Shown: positions 1 to 10,393 of the stretch, one piece after another
Position numbering within the stretch: position 1 is the stretch's first letter
How the letters are laid out: every line of letters begins with the position of its first letter
NCBI GenBank assembly: GCA_001939145.1
Contig: LSRX01001324.1
Span: forward strand, 20,311-84,310
Reading direction: 5' to 3'
DNA length: 64,000 nt
Source: Symbiodinium microadriaticum
Taxonomy: Eukaryota; Sar; Dinophyceae; Suessiales; Symbiodiniaceae
Notes under the pieces: generated by a model
Told to the model about the DNA's origin: nothing
The model's input: the letters and a program-made list of their open reading frames with translations, nothing else
Database searches by the model: none
Made by a program: the position numbers and the translations under genes

Positions 1-86
1 GTGTTTGTGGTGAGCTTTCCCGATTGCCTGCAGCATCAAGCGATGTGCCAGGATGATACGACTGCTATTTACCATTGAACAGGCTG

Positions 87-956
87 CTATCGTGCTGAGG
101 TTGCCCTTGAAGGCACAATGAACGAATACAGCATGGGCCAGCAAATCACACCCCCAAGCACCCTACAACCACTGTTCAACCCTTGTGATGCCATCCAAAG
201 TTCCTGGGCAGCTTCAGCAATGCAATGCTTTGGTCTCTTCATGAACTTACCTGACAGGGCCGCTTCGAACTCTACCGTGCCGACTCTGCCGGGAAAGCAC
301 GACTTGATGCGACCAGACCCCATGACGGCCTTGTCGAAGCGAACATTAACACTGTTGCAAAAAGCAGTTTGGCGCCCTTGGTCTCCATCCCAATCTCCGC
401 TATCATCTTCTTCTGTAGCAGGGGCCGGCATGTCTATTGTCCGTGACAGGGCCAGGCAGCTGATCGCATCTTGACGTGGGGGGTATGCCGGTACGCAAAC
501 TCCCAAGTGACCATAATATCCGCCGCGAAGCAATCTCACACACTCTGAACATCTGACCTCGGGATCGACCCGGCGCTCGCGGCACGACAGGCTCGCGGTC
601 TCACCCACCTTCTCGAAGCCTCGTATCTTCAGATGACGCTGGAAATCCCCAAAGTCCAAGGTTCGGAAAACCCACGTCTCAATGCGCAATGCAGTCTGTT
701 CGGCAGTAGATACTGGGTTCTTGATAAGGCACTCGGTCCAATCGGCCCTCTGAGTCGAGACTTCTGCAAGGGTGGCTGGTGGCCGGGTTCGAACCGGCGG
801 GTCTGCAACGACACGCCTGCTTGTTTTGTCAGCCGCCTGTGCGACTCCGGGACGTGGGATCCCGAAACGTCGAGACGTGCATCTGGACACGAAGCCAAGA
901 TCAGAAAAGAGTTCAATAGCATGGAGACTGCAGAGGTGAAGTAGGCCAAGAAACAA
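87..956 (-). CDS. Unrecognised 289-codon open frame
   Basis: A stop-free frame of 289 codons on the minus strand, long for a GC-balanced region where a stop is expected every 20 or so codons. I do not recognise a domain. The N-terminal third overlaps a tRNA-like B-box (786-795), so that part may be repeat-derived rather than coding. The middle (residues roughly 75-125) is rich in charged residues and the C-terminal half is Cys/Arg-rich with no membrane segment. No splice signals or spliced-leader motif were seen beside it. It could be a host exon, an old repeat-derived frame or chance; the start codon is not supported by anything but the frame. Confidence 0.25.
   Translation of the reverse strand: MFLGLLHLCSLHAIELFSDLGFVSRCTSRRFGIPRPGVAQAADKTSRRVVADPPVRTRPPATLAEVSTQRADWTECLIKNPVSTAEQTALRIETWVFRTLDFGDFQRHLKIRGFEKVGETASLSCRERRVDPEVRCSECVRLLRGGYYGHLGVCVPAYPPRQDAISCLALSRTIDMPAPATEEDDSGDWDGDQGRQTAFCNSVNVRFDKAVMGSGRIKSCFPGRVGTVEFEAALSGKFMKRPKHCIAEAAQELWMASQGLNSGCRVLGGVICWPMLYSFIVPSRATSAR
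783..850 (-). promoter_or_regulatory. tRNA-like pol III A-box/B-box pair (possible SINE head)
   Basis: On the minus strand a perfect B-box GGTTCGAACC (786-795) lies about 49 nt downstream of an A-box-like TCGCACAGGCGG (833-844). The T-arm folds as GCCGG/CCGGC. The acceptor stem does not pair (CCCGGAG against CACCAGC) and no sound anticodon arm forms, so this is not an intact tRNA. A decayed tRNA or tRNA-derived SINE head is the most I can support. Confidence 0.25.
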
Positions 957-959
957 CCC

Positions 960-3639
960 AAGAGAATGGAGCTTCCGCAGGCCTCAGATCAACAGCACAC
1001 GCAGCAGGCCGCTGCTATCTAGCGACTAACCACGGCTCGTCATGCACGGAGCTGTTACTACTCGTAGCGGCCGTAGCGCACCAAAAGTTGGCCTTGACCT
1101 CGCAGCTCTGCATATCCAGTCGGCACTGCCCAAAGAGGATGGTGCAGTGCTGATCGCTCAGCCGTTTCACGTTTAGCCGCTAGCCCCTGCTATCAGCGAT
1201 AAATCATGCGCGGTTCATGCACAGTACAAGGCTCGGTGAAGGTCAGATCATACTTGATCACTGCTGTCAGCCAGATGGCCGCAGCATTTGGCGAGTTCGA
1301 CAAACTCGTGTGTCAACTCACCTCACATGGGTGCCTGAATGTGGAAGGTCCTACCTTCATTGACGATTTCCGACGGCAACATGGCATCTCAGGTGAAACT
1401 TCGAAGTTGGGCACCTCTATTCATTCTCTCTGCACTGGCCCACGACAACACTGCAAAGCTACTGGGCATTCTCCTCAAGAGCTGCGCTGTCAACATAGAG
1501 GCTGTCATTCGAGGAGGACCTTGCAATACATCGACTCGGGCATGAAACGACAACAAGCATCACTTTTTGAGCCTGGATGGCACTTCCGACACTTCTGTTG
1601 GCGTCGTGCTCCGGCTGCTTAAATGCGTTGCCTTCGCAGCATCTGCAGACGACGCTAGAGAGCAAAGCCAGTCGCCTGTGTGGTAGTGCTCAGAGCATCT
1701 CGGGGGCCAGTCCTGAGTCTGCAATCTCATCGTGTGGCCACCGGCCCATGCTCTTCCTGGGGCCCAGAACCCTCTTGTCCGAGGCACAACCTTACACTGG
1801 GCCAAGGCAACTTCCACGCAGGCCGAGGAGGGAGTGCTGTGCGTGTTCCAAAGAGGCACGCCGAACAGCCGCGACTTCGACAGTGTCTAGCGAATGAAGC
1901 GGCAAGCCCGAGGAGGGCGGGGTGATTCTGATATGGCAATGCTCGGAAATGAAGAAAGGGTCCTGAGGTTCATGCACAACATATGCAAACCACGAGGTTC
2001 TTGCGCAACACATGCAGGACTGGATACTCGAATCTGCCACATCAAAGACTGAAGCAAAAGCCTGAGTGCAAAAGCCGAGGCATTGGCTCTGCCAGCACTC
2101 ACCTAGTTAAAACGATTCGCATCAGCATTGCGAGAATCCTAGCAACACTGGGCACCCAGCCTCTGTCGCGGGCTCTGCCTGCCACTGTTCGCCGACACTG
2201 GGTCGTTTGGAATTCGGGTCATTCTCCCTCATTTTCTACGCATTCAGCTGGCTCCAAGGCTCCAGGCCCTTCCCAGGTGAACTGAGGTCAGGAATCGCTA
2301 GGCTCTAGGTTGGCTGGCACTGTGCTCACTGTGCCATTTCCTCAAACTGCTCTCTGGGTGACAAAGTTGCTCAACTTCTCCGTTTTCCCAAGTGTAGACT
2401 ATCGAAAGTGCCAGCCAGGTCTGGGACAAACTCAGTCGGCCGTGGAGCGAGAAGAAAAGGATTGAAGATGGCCAGAGATTCACGGAAGATGTAGACTGCT
2501 TTATCCATTGAGTTTCCTTTGTCTCGACAGGCAGAATAACATGTACTTCCGACCAGTAAGCGCAAAGGATGGCACGGAGTAATTAGACCTCGGTCTTGCG
2601 ACCCCCACCTACGGTTGTCTGCTCTCCAGTCCTGACTGCTGTCTTTTGCTCCAAACGGGTCGGATCAAAGTGGCCCCATGAAAGTCTGTGATGAAACACC
2701 CGCGGCTCGGCTGGCTGACTCCGCTCACTGATCCTTTGCATGGCACATAGCAGCATTGGATCGGCGCCGTTCTCAAATGCCCTTTTTCTGAGTACATGAA
2801 GAGACTTTTGTGCCAGGTCCGCAGAAGGCAGTTTTAGTTGTCTTGTGCAGAGTTTCATCAGGTCAATTTTATATCTGGCTTTTCCTGCGGGTGGGCATGT
2901 TCTCCCAAGTGGACCCAAAGTGTAGTCGCTTTGTCTCACTCTCTTACTCTTGCTTGCTTTCTTGCTTGCTGGGGGTTGGGGGGCCTAGACCCCCCGGCCC
3001 GAAGGTCTACCCCAACGAGGTGCGCACCGGTACGTCTGATTGGCGCCTTCTGGGGTGGGAGCGATTCTGTTCCCTTGTATGCACCTTTTTGTACCCCGAC
3101 CCCCAACAAACACCCCTCCTAAAACCGTAACCACATAGACTTGAGAGGCCGCACACAGGTCATCCAGGCGTTCCCCAGATACAACTACTAGCGGACGTCT
3201 TGGTGTCCCCCAGGTCCATTGCAAAACAAACAGCACGACTGGTAAGACGCGAAAAAGTATGACTATCTCCTGGGCTCTTCCGCAGGGTATCTTGCATCGG
3301 GAGCTCCACTGATTCTGCTTGTACTGACCCCGGACCTCACCACTCTCTTAATCTATCTCTCTCTCTCTCTCTCTTGCATGCTTGCTTGCTAGCGGCTTCG
3401 AGAGGGCGCCCCCGTAGGAACACCCTCCCACGCACTGCGCGCAGCCGTGTTCAAGGTCATCTGAGGTCAGCCATGTTAGCTTTCCCCCAGCTCGGCGTGA
3501 AAAGGAATACAGTTCAGGACCCCCCCGACCGACTGAGCACCCCCAAAACACAAACATCTTGATCATCACAAAAGTGGCGGTCGGGCTGGCTGAACAAGGC
3601 CCCTCTTAGCTCTCCCATCAAAGCGGGCTCTTCAAAGTT
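960..3639. other. No gene recognised
   Basis: Only short overlapping open frames. A G-rich/C-rich hairpin (GGGGGG, six-base loop, CCCCCC) lies near 2978-2996, and a CT dinucleotide tract at about 3353-3374. Nothing else stands out. Confidence 0.6.
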
Positions 3640-3775
3640 GGGTATCCCCAGTATTTAGGGTGTCCCTCCAAACAAATTCAAGCGGATGCAAAAGGACTGA
3701 AAGCTGTGCAAGCATGGACTGTCACTGGACAAGGAGTTGCAGTCTAGGGTATCCCCATTATTTGGGGTGTCCCTC
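3640..3775. repeat. Pair of 29-bp direct repeats
   Basis: GGGTATCCCC-type 29-mers at 3640-3668 and 3747-3775, 107 bp apart, differ at two positions. They lie just beyond the 3' end of the minus-strand coding block at 3792-4376. Confidence 0.7.
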
Positions 3776-3791
3776 AAGAAGGTCGAAGCAG

Positions 3792-4376
3792 TTAGCAACC
3801 CCGGATCCCCTCGAGTGAACAAAACGAAACTGGTAAATCGTGTTTGTTCTCCTCCCCCACATCGAGGAACGCTGCCACACGTTTCAGCTTGGCTGCCAGT
3901 GTTTCTGGCGGGGGTCCCCCCATGGCCTTGGAGACGCGCTTGACCTTGGCAGTGAGGGTGCCACGAGCTGGCTCCCCCACCTTGGCCTGCGGGAGCTTTA
4001 CTGTGAGGCCTCCCGCTCGCAAGGTTCGTCGGTGGTCCTCCTCCATCTTCTGCTTAAGCTTCATGCCGAGTTTCTCCCCCGCTGATTGGGCCGAGACCGA
4101 TGCCGGCCGAATTGTTGCTCCACTGTCGATCTCTATATCGATGAGGTCGTCCCTCTGGCTCGTCTGGGCTCCCCCACTTGGCTGCTTGAGTTCATCCATC
4201 ACCTGCTTCACGAGGTCGTCTTGATCCAGGGACAGTTCGTTCCCCAAGCTTGCCCCACTGGTGCTCGCTAACGGCTTCTGCTCCCCCTGTTCGCCCTGTT
4301 CGCGAATCGAGGATTCCGAGGGACTTGGGGATTCAGGCATTCCCCATTCCTTCCTGAGGTCGGCCATGGAGATCAT
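3792..4376 (-). CDS. Unrecognised charged, low-complexity protein frame (194 codons)
   Basis: An open frame with a plausible ATG and the reading MISMADLRKEWGMPES at its N-terminus. It is rich in Glu, Lys, Ser and Pro, with a Ser/Pro/Glu-rich first 60 residues and a Lys-rich, helix-prone region around residues 100-165. The motif K-K/L-K-R-V occurs twice (near AKVKRVSKAM and AKLKRVAAFL), suggesting an internal duplication. No catalytic motif is seen. It lies in the same strand and same G-run-rich composition block as the pseudogene at 5007-6437 and could be a further part of that gene, separated by an intron or by decay. Function unknown. Confidence 0.4.
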   Translation of the reverse strand: MISMADLRKEWGMPESPSPSESSIREQGEQGEQKPLASTSGASLGNELSLDQDDLVKQVMDELKQPSGGAQTSQRDDLIDIEIDSGATIRPASVSAQSAGEKLGMKLKQKMEEDHRRTLRAGGLTVKLPQAKVGEPARGTLTAKVKRVSKAMGGPPPETLAAKLKRVAAFLDVGEENKHDLPVSFCSLEGIRGC

Positions 4377-5006
4377 CAGGGGGGCTCGAGGAGGTCGAGG
4401 AGGGCTAAAGCCGTATAGAATACGATAACGGAGTTAAGTGACTGTATGTTCTCCTAGACACGTGCTTGAGTTCGTAAGTGTGTGATCCCCCCGAATAACA
4501 CACAACATAGGCTCAAGGAACCGCGGGGAGGGATAACACAATACGAGCATCCGCTGGAAGTTTCTTCCAAATTGTGACTGTTGGAGCTATTGAAGGGGAC
4601 TTTCAAAGGACTCAATCAGGAAACAAGCAAAGAAGGCACCCCTAAAGAACGTCCCCTTCAAAAGCCTGCAGTAACTTTCGGCATGAGGGAAAAGGTGGGG
4701 TTTGGAGCAAAAGTTGTTGGTCGGCTGAATTTATCCCCCCTATGGACATTGGCTATTGGTACTACGTGCAAGGAGCGATTGGATCAGATTGAACGAGGTG
4801 GGGCCTGAGGCCCCCATTGCTGAAGGATTACAATCCTACACAAAGTTTGGTGGTTCCCCCATAAGGTGACCTTAAAAAATTCCGAAAGAGATCTGAGCAG
4901 GTTGCGCGGGTTGCAGGCTCTCCCGACACTTTGAGAGCAAAAGGTTTGAGGGTATTCCCCCCTGAAGTACGGAAACACAGAACGAATTAGCGCTCACTTT
5001 TTGCCT
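4377..5006. other. G-run-rich spacer between two minus-strand coding blocks
   Basis: No convincing frame. It keeps the C-run-rich plus strand (G-runs on the minus strand) of its neighbours, so it may be intron or decayed coding sequence. A partial GGCTCAAG near 4511-4518 resembles only the last 8 nt of the spliced leader and is not called. Confidence 0.4.
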
Positions 5007-6437
5007 TCATCCTCGCCTCCCCCATCTGTCGCTTGAGGGTTCCGCGGCCGCTTTGGCTCTGCGCTTTTGCTGTCTCTGGGCTCTGAAGCGTAGCTTGCTT
5101 TCGATCTTCCACTGCTCCTTTGTACGTGCCCGGTACACTCTGGGGTCTGAACCGAGCGGTAGGCTTTCCCCCCTCGGCTGCGGCATGTAGGCCTGGTGGG
5201 TTCCCCCTGCTGGAGAAGATCTCCTCCGCCTTGGCAATGGGGATCTCGATCGTCGCCTTCCTTCTGGCCATGGCGGTGTGACAGGGGCTCTTTGTCCAAG
5301 TTCAGCCTCTTCCCCAAAGTGAGGGAAATGTTCTTCCCCTGATCCAAGATACTCTTCATCGCAGCTTCGAGGTCCAGTGTCGGGGTCGGTTCGCTCCGCA
5401 TTCCCCGAGGGAATGAGAGCGAGCCTCCCCCTGGCAGAAGGTTCCAGGTCACTGTCGGGGTCGGTTCGCTCCACATTTTTCGAGGGGATGAGAGCGAGCC
5501 TTCCCTTGGCAGAAGGTTCCAGGTCACTGTCAGTGGCTTGCGGGCTCAGGGGTGGCGACTCTGGAGGCACGTCCCCCCCGTAAGTACCAAAATTCCAGCA
5601 CATCCAGTGGTTCATCATCTTCCATTTCAGAGCCTCCTGCGTCGGGGATTTCCCCCCATCGGTCTCGAGCTTCGTCCAGTAGTGCATCCACAGAGTGCTC
5701 ATCATATGCGAGATTCATGATGAGCTTTTGTGGGTGGCGGTCGTTCAAGCGGGAGTACCGTAGCAGCTGCCGAGCTTTATAGCGTATTTGCCGCTGTGCG
5801 ATAGCCTCATCCAACTCTCTTTTAACCTGGTCCCCCTCTGCATCTGTATAAGGTCTTTCCAGGTTGGTGTCGTATTAGACCAACTCCCCCTCTTCGGCAG
5901 TAGTCTGCACCAGGGGGCGCGTTATCCAGGTGAAGCGCCTCTCAGTAAACTCGTCTATAAGGGCGCGCCAGGCCCCCCATTGTAGGGCTGAATCCCCCGA
6001 CAGCGGAATTTCACGTAGTTTTCGGTGGTAACCCCCACACTGTCACGGGCATCCCCCTTGGGTTGCCGGCTTGTCACCCCGTGTAATCGGCAACGGGGAT
6101 CTGCTCTCACGTGGGCTTTGCGCATACCGGGGGTGCATTTTCCCCGTTCTTGGCGACATAGTCGGCATATTTCCCCGGTGTATGTTGCCGCCATCCCCCT
6201 TGCTGAGAGGGCAAGCAAGGGATATGGTTCGCCAGAAGGTCGATCTCCCCCTCCTTGCCACTATCACGATCTGGTAGTAGGTCTTCCCCCCCACCCAGTG
6301 TCGAGGTACTCAGGGATCTGCTTCGCGATGGTCCTGAGGTCCCCCGCGGGCTTCAGAAGGAGCGGGCCACAGGATTCCGCCAGGCAAATGATCAAGTTCT
6401 TGCAGTCCCTCCTGTGGTCCTTCTCGAGGTCAAAAAA
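5007..6437 (-). pseudogene. Unrecognised protein gene with two frame switches at G7 runs and two stops
   Basis: Reading the minus strand, a protein-like frame starts near 6437 (contains DCKNLIICLAESCGPLLL), switches frame at a G7 run (6286-6292) into GGKTYYQIVIVA, and continues to about 5580. It is interrupted only by a TGA near 6043 and a TAA near 5877 (GELV-stop-YDTNLERPYT). At a second G7 run (5573-5579) it switches again into an acidic, then Arg/Ser-rich tail ending at 5007. Two stops in about 250 codons is far fewer than chance, so this was once coding. Glycine codons are often GGG followed by G, which makes the many G-runs. A 25-residue tandem repeat sits in the tail. A spliced-leader relic lies about 150 bp upstream. 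I do not recognise the family; decay, homopolymer errors or polymerase slippage could each explain the frame switches. Confidence 0.5.
5378..5527 (-). repeat. Two in-frame 75-bp tandem repeats
   Basis: Units at 5378-5452 and 5453-5527 encode two copies of a 25-residue module containing DLEPSA-GRLALIPS and ERTDPD. Unit length is a multiple of three, so the frame is kept; a third unit begins at 5528 but diverges at once. Confidence 0.85.
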
Positions 6438-6590
6438 GAGTCACGATCAAGGAGACTCCACCCCTTTTCTAGGTTTACGGTGGGAAGAGGAAGGGGTTCC
6501 GAGCTCGTGGGCACTGTACGAGCTCTTCCCCCCACTGCCTCCCCCTTGATGCTGCGAGGACGTCCTTGTCGACGACGGCGATGTAGGCAC

Positions 6591-6612
6591 CTTGAGCCAA
6601 AATGGCTACTGC
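6591..6612 (-). other. Relict dinoflagellate spliced-leader sequence
   Basis: The plus strand reads CTTGAGCCAAAATGGCTAC at 6591-6609 followed by TGC. This is the reverse complement of the conserved 22-nt dinoflagellate spliced leader (starts DCCGTAGCC, ends TTTTGGCTCAAG) with one mismatch: the third base is A instead of C. The leader is added to mRNAs in trans, so its presence in genomic DNA fused to downstream sequence marks a retroposed, once trans-spliced transcript. The sequence immediately downstream on the minus strand leads into the pseudogene at 5007-6437, whose messenger may be the source. Confidence 0.8.
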
Positions 6613-7035
6613 TCTCTCTTTCTCTCTCTACCAGGTGGGGAGAACTGGGGTTGTTCCGTCCCCAGCCCTCCGCGCGCGAGCGCGCACCTGCAGTCCTCAG
6701 GTGTCTTTGCCCTCCCCTTACTACGTAAAGAGAGGCTCGGCTGTACTGAGGAAAGAAAGAAAGATCTCCCCACTAGTCGACAACAACTGCTCTCTCTCTC
6801 TCTCTCTCTACCAGGCTGGAGAGACTACGTGCGTCCAGACCTAGCCCCTCGTGCGCAGGCGCGCACCCGCAGTCCGTGGGTGTCTCACGACAGATCCCCC
6901 GGGGGATTCTCCCCAGGGCGCTTGGCTGTGCAGAGAAAACTCCCCGCTGAGTCTGCAAAGTGGACGTTTCAACAACCGGCGTACACAGGCTAACTCCTCT
7001 CTCTCTCTCTCTCTCTTTCTTTCTCTCTCTGAAGA
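6606..7035 (+). repeat. 178-bp tandem duplication with CT-tract/AG modules
   Basis: Two diverged units start at 6608 and 6786. Each has a CT-rich tract followed by ACCAGG, then a shared GCGCGC-rich stretch and CAGTCC-TGGGTGTCT-like sequence. A third CT tract (about 6993-7030) ends in GAAGATCAGG. Each tract plus AG resembles a plus-strand 3' splice site, but no coding frame follows clearly. Confidence 0.65.
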
Positions 7036-8280
7036 TCAGGTCTACAGCACTCTCTGATGTGCGAAAGAAGTGGGTCTAACGGTACTCCGTCCCCCCCGGC
7101 CGGTGTCTACAACAGCTTTACATGTTAACGTGAATGTTTAACAGCCTGCACCTAAGGCCATCTTCTCGTTTCTTGGCCACCGCATGCCACCGCTACTGAG
7201 CCGCTACTGATACTCCATTGGCTTTTGTTGACCTTCGACCAAAAAAAGTTCAGGGAGCCGGCAGCACGCAGAGCGCCCAAGCTGGCATCAGAGCTGGCGT
7301 CCGAGCGTAGGCTAGTCTACCAAGGGCGAGTCATGAATATCACACAGCAGCCAACAAGCCGTCTCTCTCGCTCTGTCTTTCCTTCCTGTCGAGCATGCAT
7401 TTCAAGTCGGTGTACCCTTGAAGATTCTCGCCGACCAGTTCTTCGCTTCAAGGTGTCACCTGAGCATCTCCAATCCTTCACCGTCACTACATCACTTTCC
7501 TGAAACTGGCAAGGAGCAATCCGCTGCCTCATGACAGCTTGGAATTCTGTGCACCGCACGGTCTGAGATGTCTTCAAAAAGGGCCGTGAGCAACTGCAAG
7601 GCGAGCCGGCAAAGCTTGCAAACAAGCTGAAAACATTGTCCATGTCTTTCTAACCGCAGATGTACACACACAGATAGCATTTGGGTTTTTGGAATGTTGC
7701 TTCTCAGTCGAACCGCAATAGTTCCCCGTATCGTCCCAATTTTCGGGGAGCATGAATGCAACCCTCTGACAGCATCAACGCAACAGCACGTGCAGCTAGC
7801 CATGTTTTGCGTTTCATGCTCATGACGCTGGTGTTGTCCGTTGTGTTTCTATCCATACCCTGTTTGTAGGCGTCCGGCGTTCCCGGCCCCATGGTTCGGT
7901 CTACGAAGGTAGTGGCGGGCGAGCGCGGAACCTGCGTGATACCCCCTCGAAACTGGACGGCTACAGGGCTGGGAAAATTTCGTACCTGGCTGCTTTCGTT
8001 TTGATGGCTTCCGTCGTGGCGACGGTTAAAAAATGCGCACAACCGAATGCCAACAGTCACAGAAATGGGTGGTTTAAAGTTGCGGTCCTCGTGCATGTTG
8101 TCTTGTCAACAAGCTACTAAAACCTCAAACCCTTTCCACTCGGAACCTATACTCACATTCCACACCGAGCTCGAGAACTTGTTAGATGGCTTATGTGCGC
8201 CGCCTCTTTTTTTTGGGTACAGGTCAGTCACCAGGGAAACGCAGTTCGCAGCGTGAATGTCGAGGGACTGAGGCCCAAAC
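7036..8280. other. No gene recognised
   Basis: Overlapping open frames of up to about 130 codons on both strands with no motif or repeat to favour any of them. Confidence 0.6.
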
Positions 8281-8752
8281 AGCTCGGTCGGACTAGTCCG
8301 TTCGTTACACTGGGTAAGGAAGACACTCACAAGCTCGGACACAAGTCCTTGTTTTGAACCGATGCATGAAAGTCCGGTGGTCTGGTAAAGCACGCCATGG
8401 GCGGACGCAGATTAAACCTTTGGTCCTTTTGGCGGCAGTCGGACCGGCCGCAAGAAAGAAAAAGGTGAAACACAGCGGACGTGGGTGAAACACGGACACA
8501 AAAAAATCCACTATGACAAAGGCTGGCTGGACGGAAGAGATTCGGGGAAGCCGGAAACCCAAGCACCGTCGGAGGTGAAGGGGGCGGCGGCGGGAAAGTC
8601 AAATGCACCCGACCTAGCTGCGAGCCAGTGGCTTCAGTGGTCGGTTGCCGTTGCGTCCTAGTACCAAACATGCCCGATCAAGCTCGGTAACGTTCGGTCG
8701 GACTAGTCCGTTACCCTATAGTTAAGGAAGACACTCATAGGCTCGGACAGAA
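8281..8752. repeat. Direct repeat pair around palindrome CGGACTAGTCCG
   Basis: About 60 bp at 8281-8343 recur at 8691-8752: GGTCGGACTAGTCCGTT, then AAGGAAGACACTCA, then GGCTCGGACA-like sequence. Copies are 410 bp apart and sit just 3' of the minus-strand RT-RNase H fragment, where terminal or split direct repeats of a tyrosine-recombinase-type retroelement would be expected. The link to that element is inference. Confidence 0.7.
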
Positions 8753-8865
8753 CCCGACAGGGGAACCGCCCCAAAACACAATCAAGCAACGGCACCCGAA
8801 GTCAGATAGGTCAGCAGACGGGAACAACCGCAGTTGCCGCGGTCCGACCAATCCACCTCAACAGC

Positions 8866-10270
8866 CTAAAAGGGCAAGAAACCCAGGTCGGACGGGTTAG
8901 CATCGCGCCTAAGCGCGTCCGCGAGGTCATGAGAAATGCCCGGAACATGATCTAATGGGACGGAAATGCTGAGCCGTTCTTGAAGAACGAAGAAGGCACG
9001 GAGCACGGTGCAAAGCACCTTAGCCATGCCCAAGCCCTTTCGCGAAGCAGGTTCGGCAGCGGATTGTCGGAGCGAAACACCACATGGACCGGCAAGTGCC
9101 ACGCTCGAAGAAGCTGGTGCAGCATCAGCAGAAGGGCACCTTGAGCAAGCTCCCACATGGCGATGTAAGGCTGCAACGCGCAATCGGGCGGAAGCCACGG
9201 AAATAATGCAAGCGTCTGTGCACGAGAGAAAGTCTTCTGAAAGAACAGTTGATTGGAGTCCGGAAGACGGACAAAACGGCCCATGCCCACGGACTCGGGA
9301 TCGGCGCACGCATGTGCGGACGCGGTGCACTCGCATTTGGGAGACATCATCAGCGACCGGAGATCGGAACCGGAAGTGACCAAATCCAGCCACATGTTGA
9401 CGACGGGGCGAGAGGAATCGGATAGCTTGCATGAGGTCCGAGATGGGGGGCAGGACTAAACCTAAATGCGTCGGGATTCGGAGATCACCTGGAGCATGTG
9501 TCAACTTCAGAGGAGAGAGCAGTTTGTCCAGCCCGCAGAAGACGAGAGCGGGGTGGAAGAGCGGCAATTCCAACGGCTCCAACGGTTGGCATCAACACCA
9601 TCACACAGCCGCTGCCATAGGTCCGGAGAGACGGCAGTGAGCACCGGCGTAAAGGCACGCTGGTCCGTGTAAAGAGGCACAAGCGACGGGCGGAAACACT
9701 CGAAGAGAGAAGAAAGCTAAAGCAGCTTGCCTGTGAGACGTTCCAAGTCACGGACTGGGCAGCCTGTGCTCCGACTTAACCAGCGTGACAAGGCGACTTT
9801 TGCAGTGTCCAACCGGACGGGAAAAAATGTGAAGTCCATCTGCCAACCGATCCACACAATGGTCGGAGCCAAGAAGCCCTTGTGCCAGCTCATCGGAACC
9901 TTGAGACAGAGCAGAAGCAAGACGATCACGGAAGCCCAAGCGGGGCGGACAACCGGTTAAATATCGAGAGCAGGTCGTCAACATAGATAAGACCGGAATG
10001 GCGAACACGGGCAAGGCGCTTCAATAAGCAAAGCGGCAATCCAGCGGTTCGCGCCCAATAGAAGCTAGACATCCGGGTGCCGAAATTAAGTGCGGCACAC
10101 TGGAACAGACAGTCACGGCGTTTGAAGCACAACAACCCACGGTCGGAATGCCTTAGCAACGTCCAAGACAAGTGCGACGAGCTGATCGCCAGAGCCGGAT
10201 AACGGAACACACCGACGGACGTCCATGAGGGACGGATTGGATGACCGATTGGGAAGGTGGGTATTGGACG
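8866..10270 (-). pseudogene. Retroelement reverse transcriptase-RNase H fragment (YVDD type)
   Basis: Reading 10270 to 8866, spread over several frames, are the hallmarks of a reverse transcriptase: LVLDVAKAFR (motif A), an ALNFGTRMSSFYW segment (motif B region), LIYVDDLLS with the catalytic YVDD at 9974-9985, and a thumb-like PMSWHKGFLAPTIVWIGW. A ribonuclease H domain follows: ADPESVGMGRFVRLPD, MWELAQGALL, FRSDN and HVPGISHDLADALRR. At least three frameshifts separate these blocks, so no protein can be made. The 5' part of the element is missing, and 8281-8752 carries direct repeats that may be its 3' terminus. The domain style matches RT-RH regions of dinoflagellate retroelements (DIRS/Ngaro-like or related); exact class is uncertain. 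Confidence 0.85.
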
Positions 10271-10393
10271 TGACGTCGGAAACACAGGGTGTCTAGCATT
10301 TTATCTACCGTGCAGTGGGCGATGTGTAGCTCTCAGTGCATGGTGTAGCAGTGTCAAAGCTATAGGGCAAAGTACATCATCGTAACGTAGAAA

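Noticed and set aside
118..474. Plus-strand 118-codon frame
   Set aside because: Shadow of the longer minus-strand frame, no motif.
783..850. Intact tRNA gene
   Set aside because: T-arm and boxes are present, but the acceptor and anticodon stems do not pair.
1565..1582. Second spliced-leader relic (TTTGAGCCTGGATGGC)
   Set aside because: Three central bases differ and flanks do not match the leader; likely chance.
3654..3662. Telomere repeat TTTAGGG
   Set aside because: Only single copies occur, inside the 29-bp direct repeat; no array.
3790..6560. G-quadruplex cluster
   Set aside because: G-runs are mostly 40-100 bp apart, too far for one intramolecular quadruplex.
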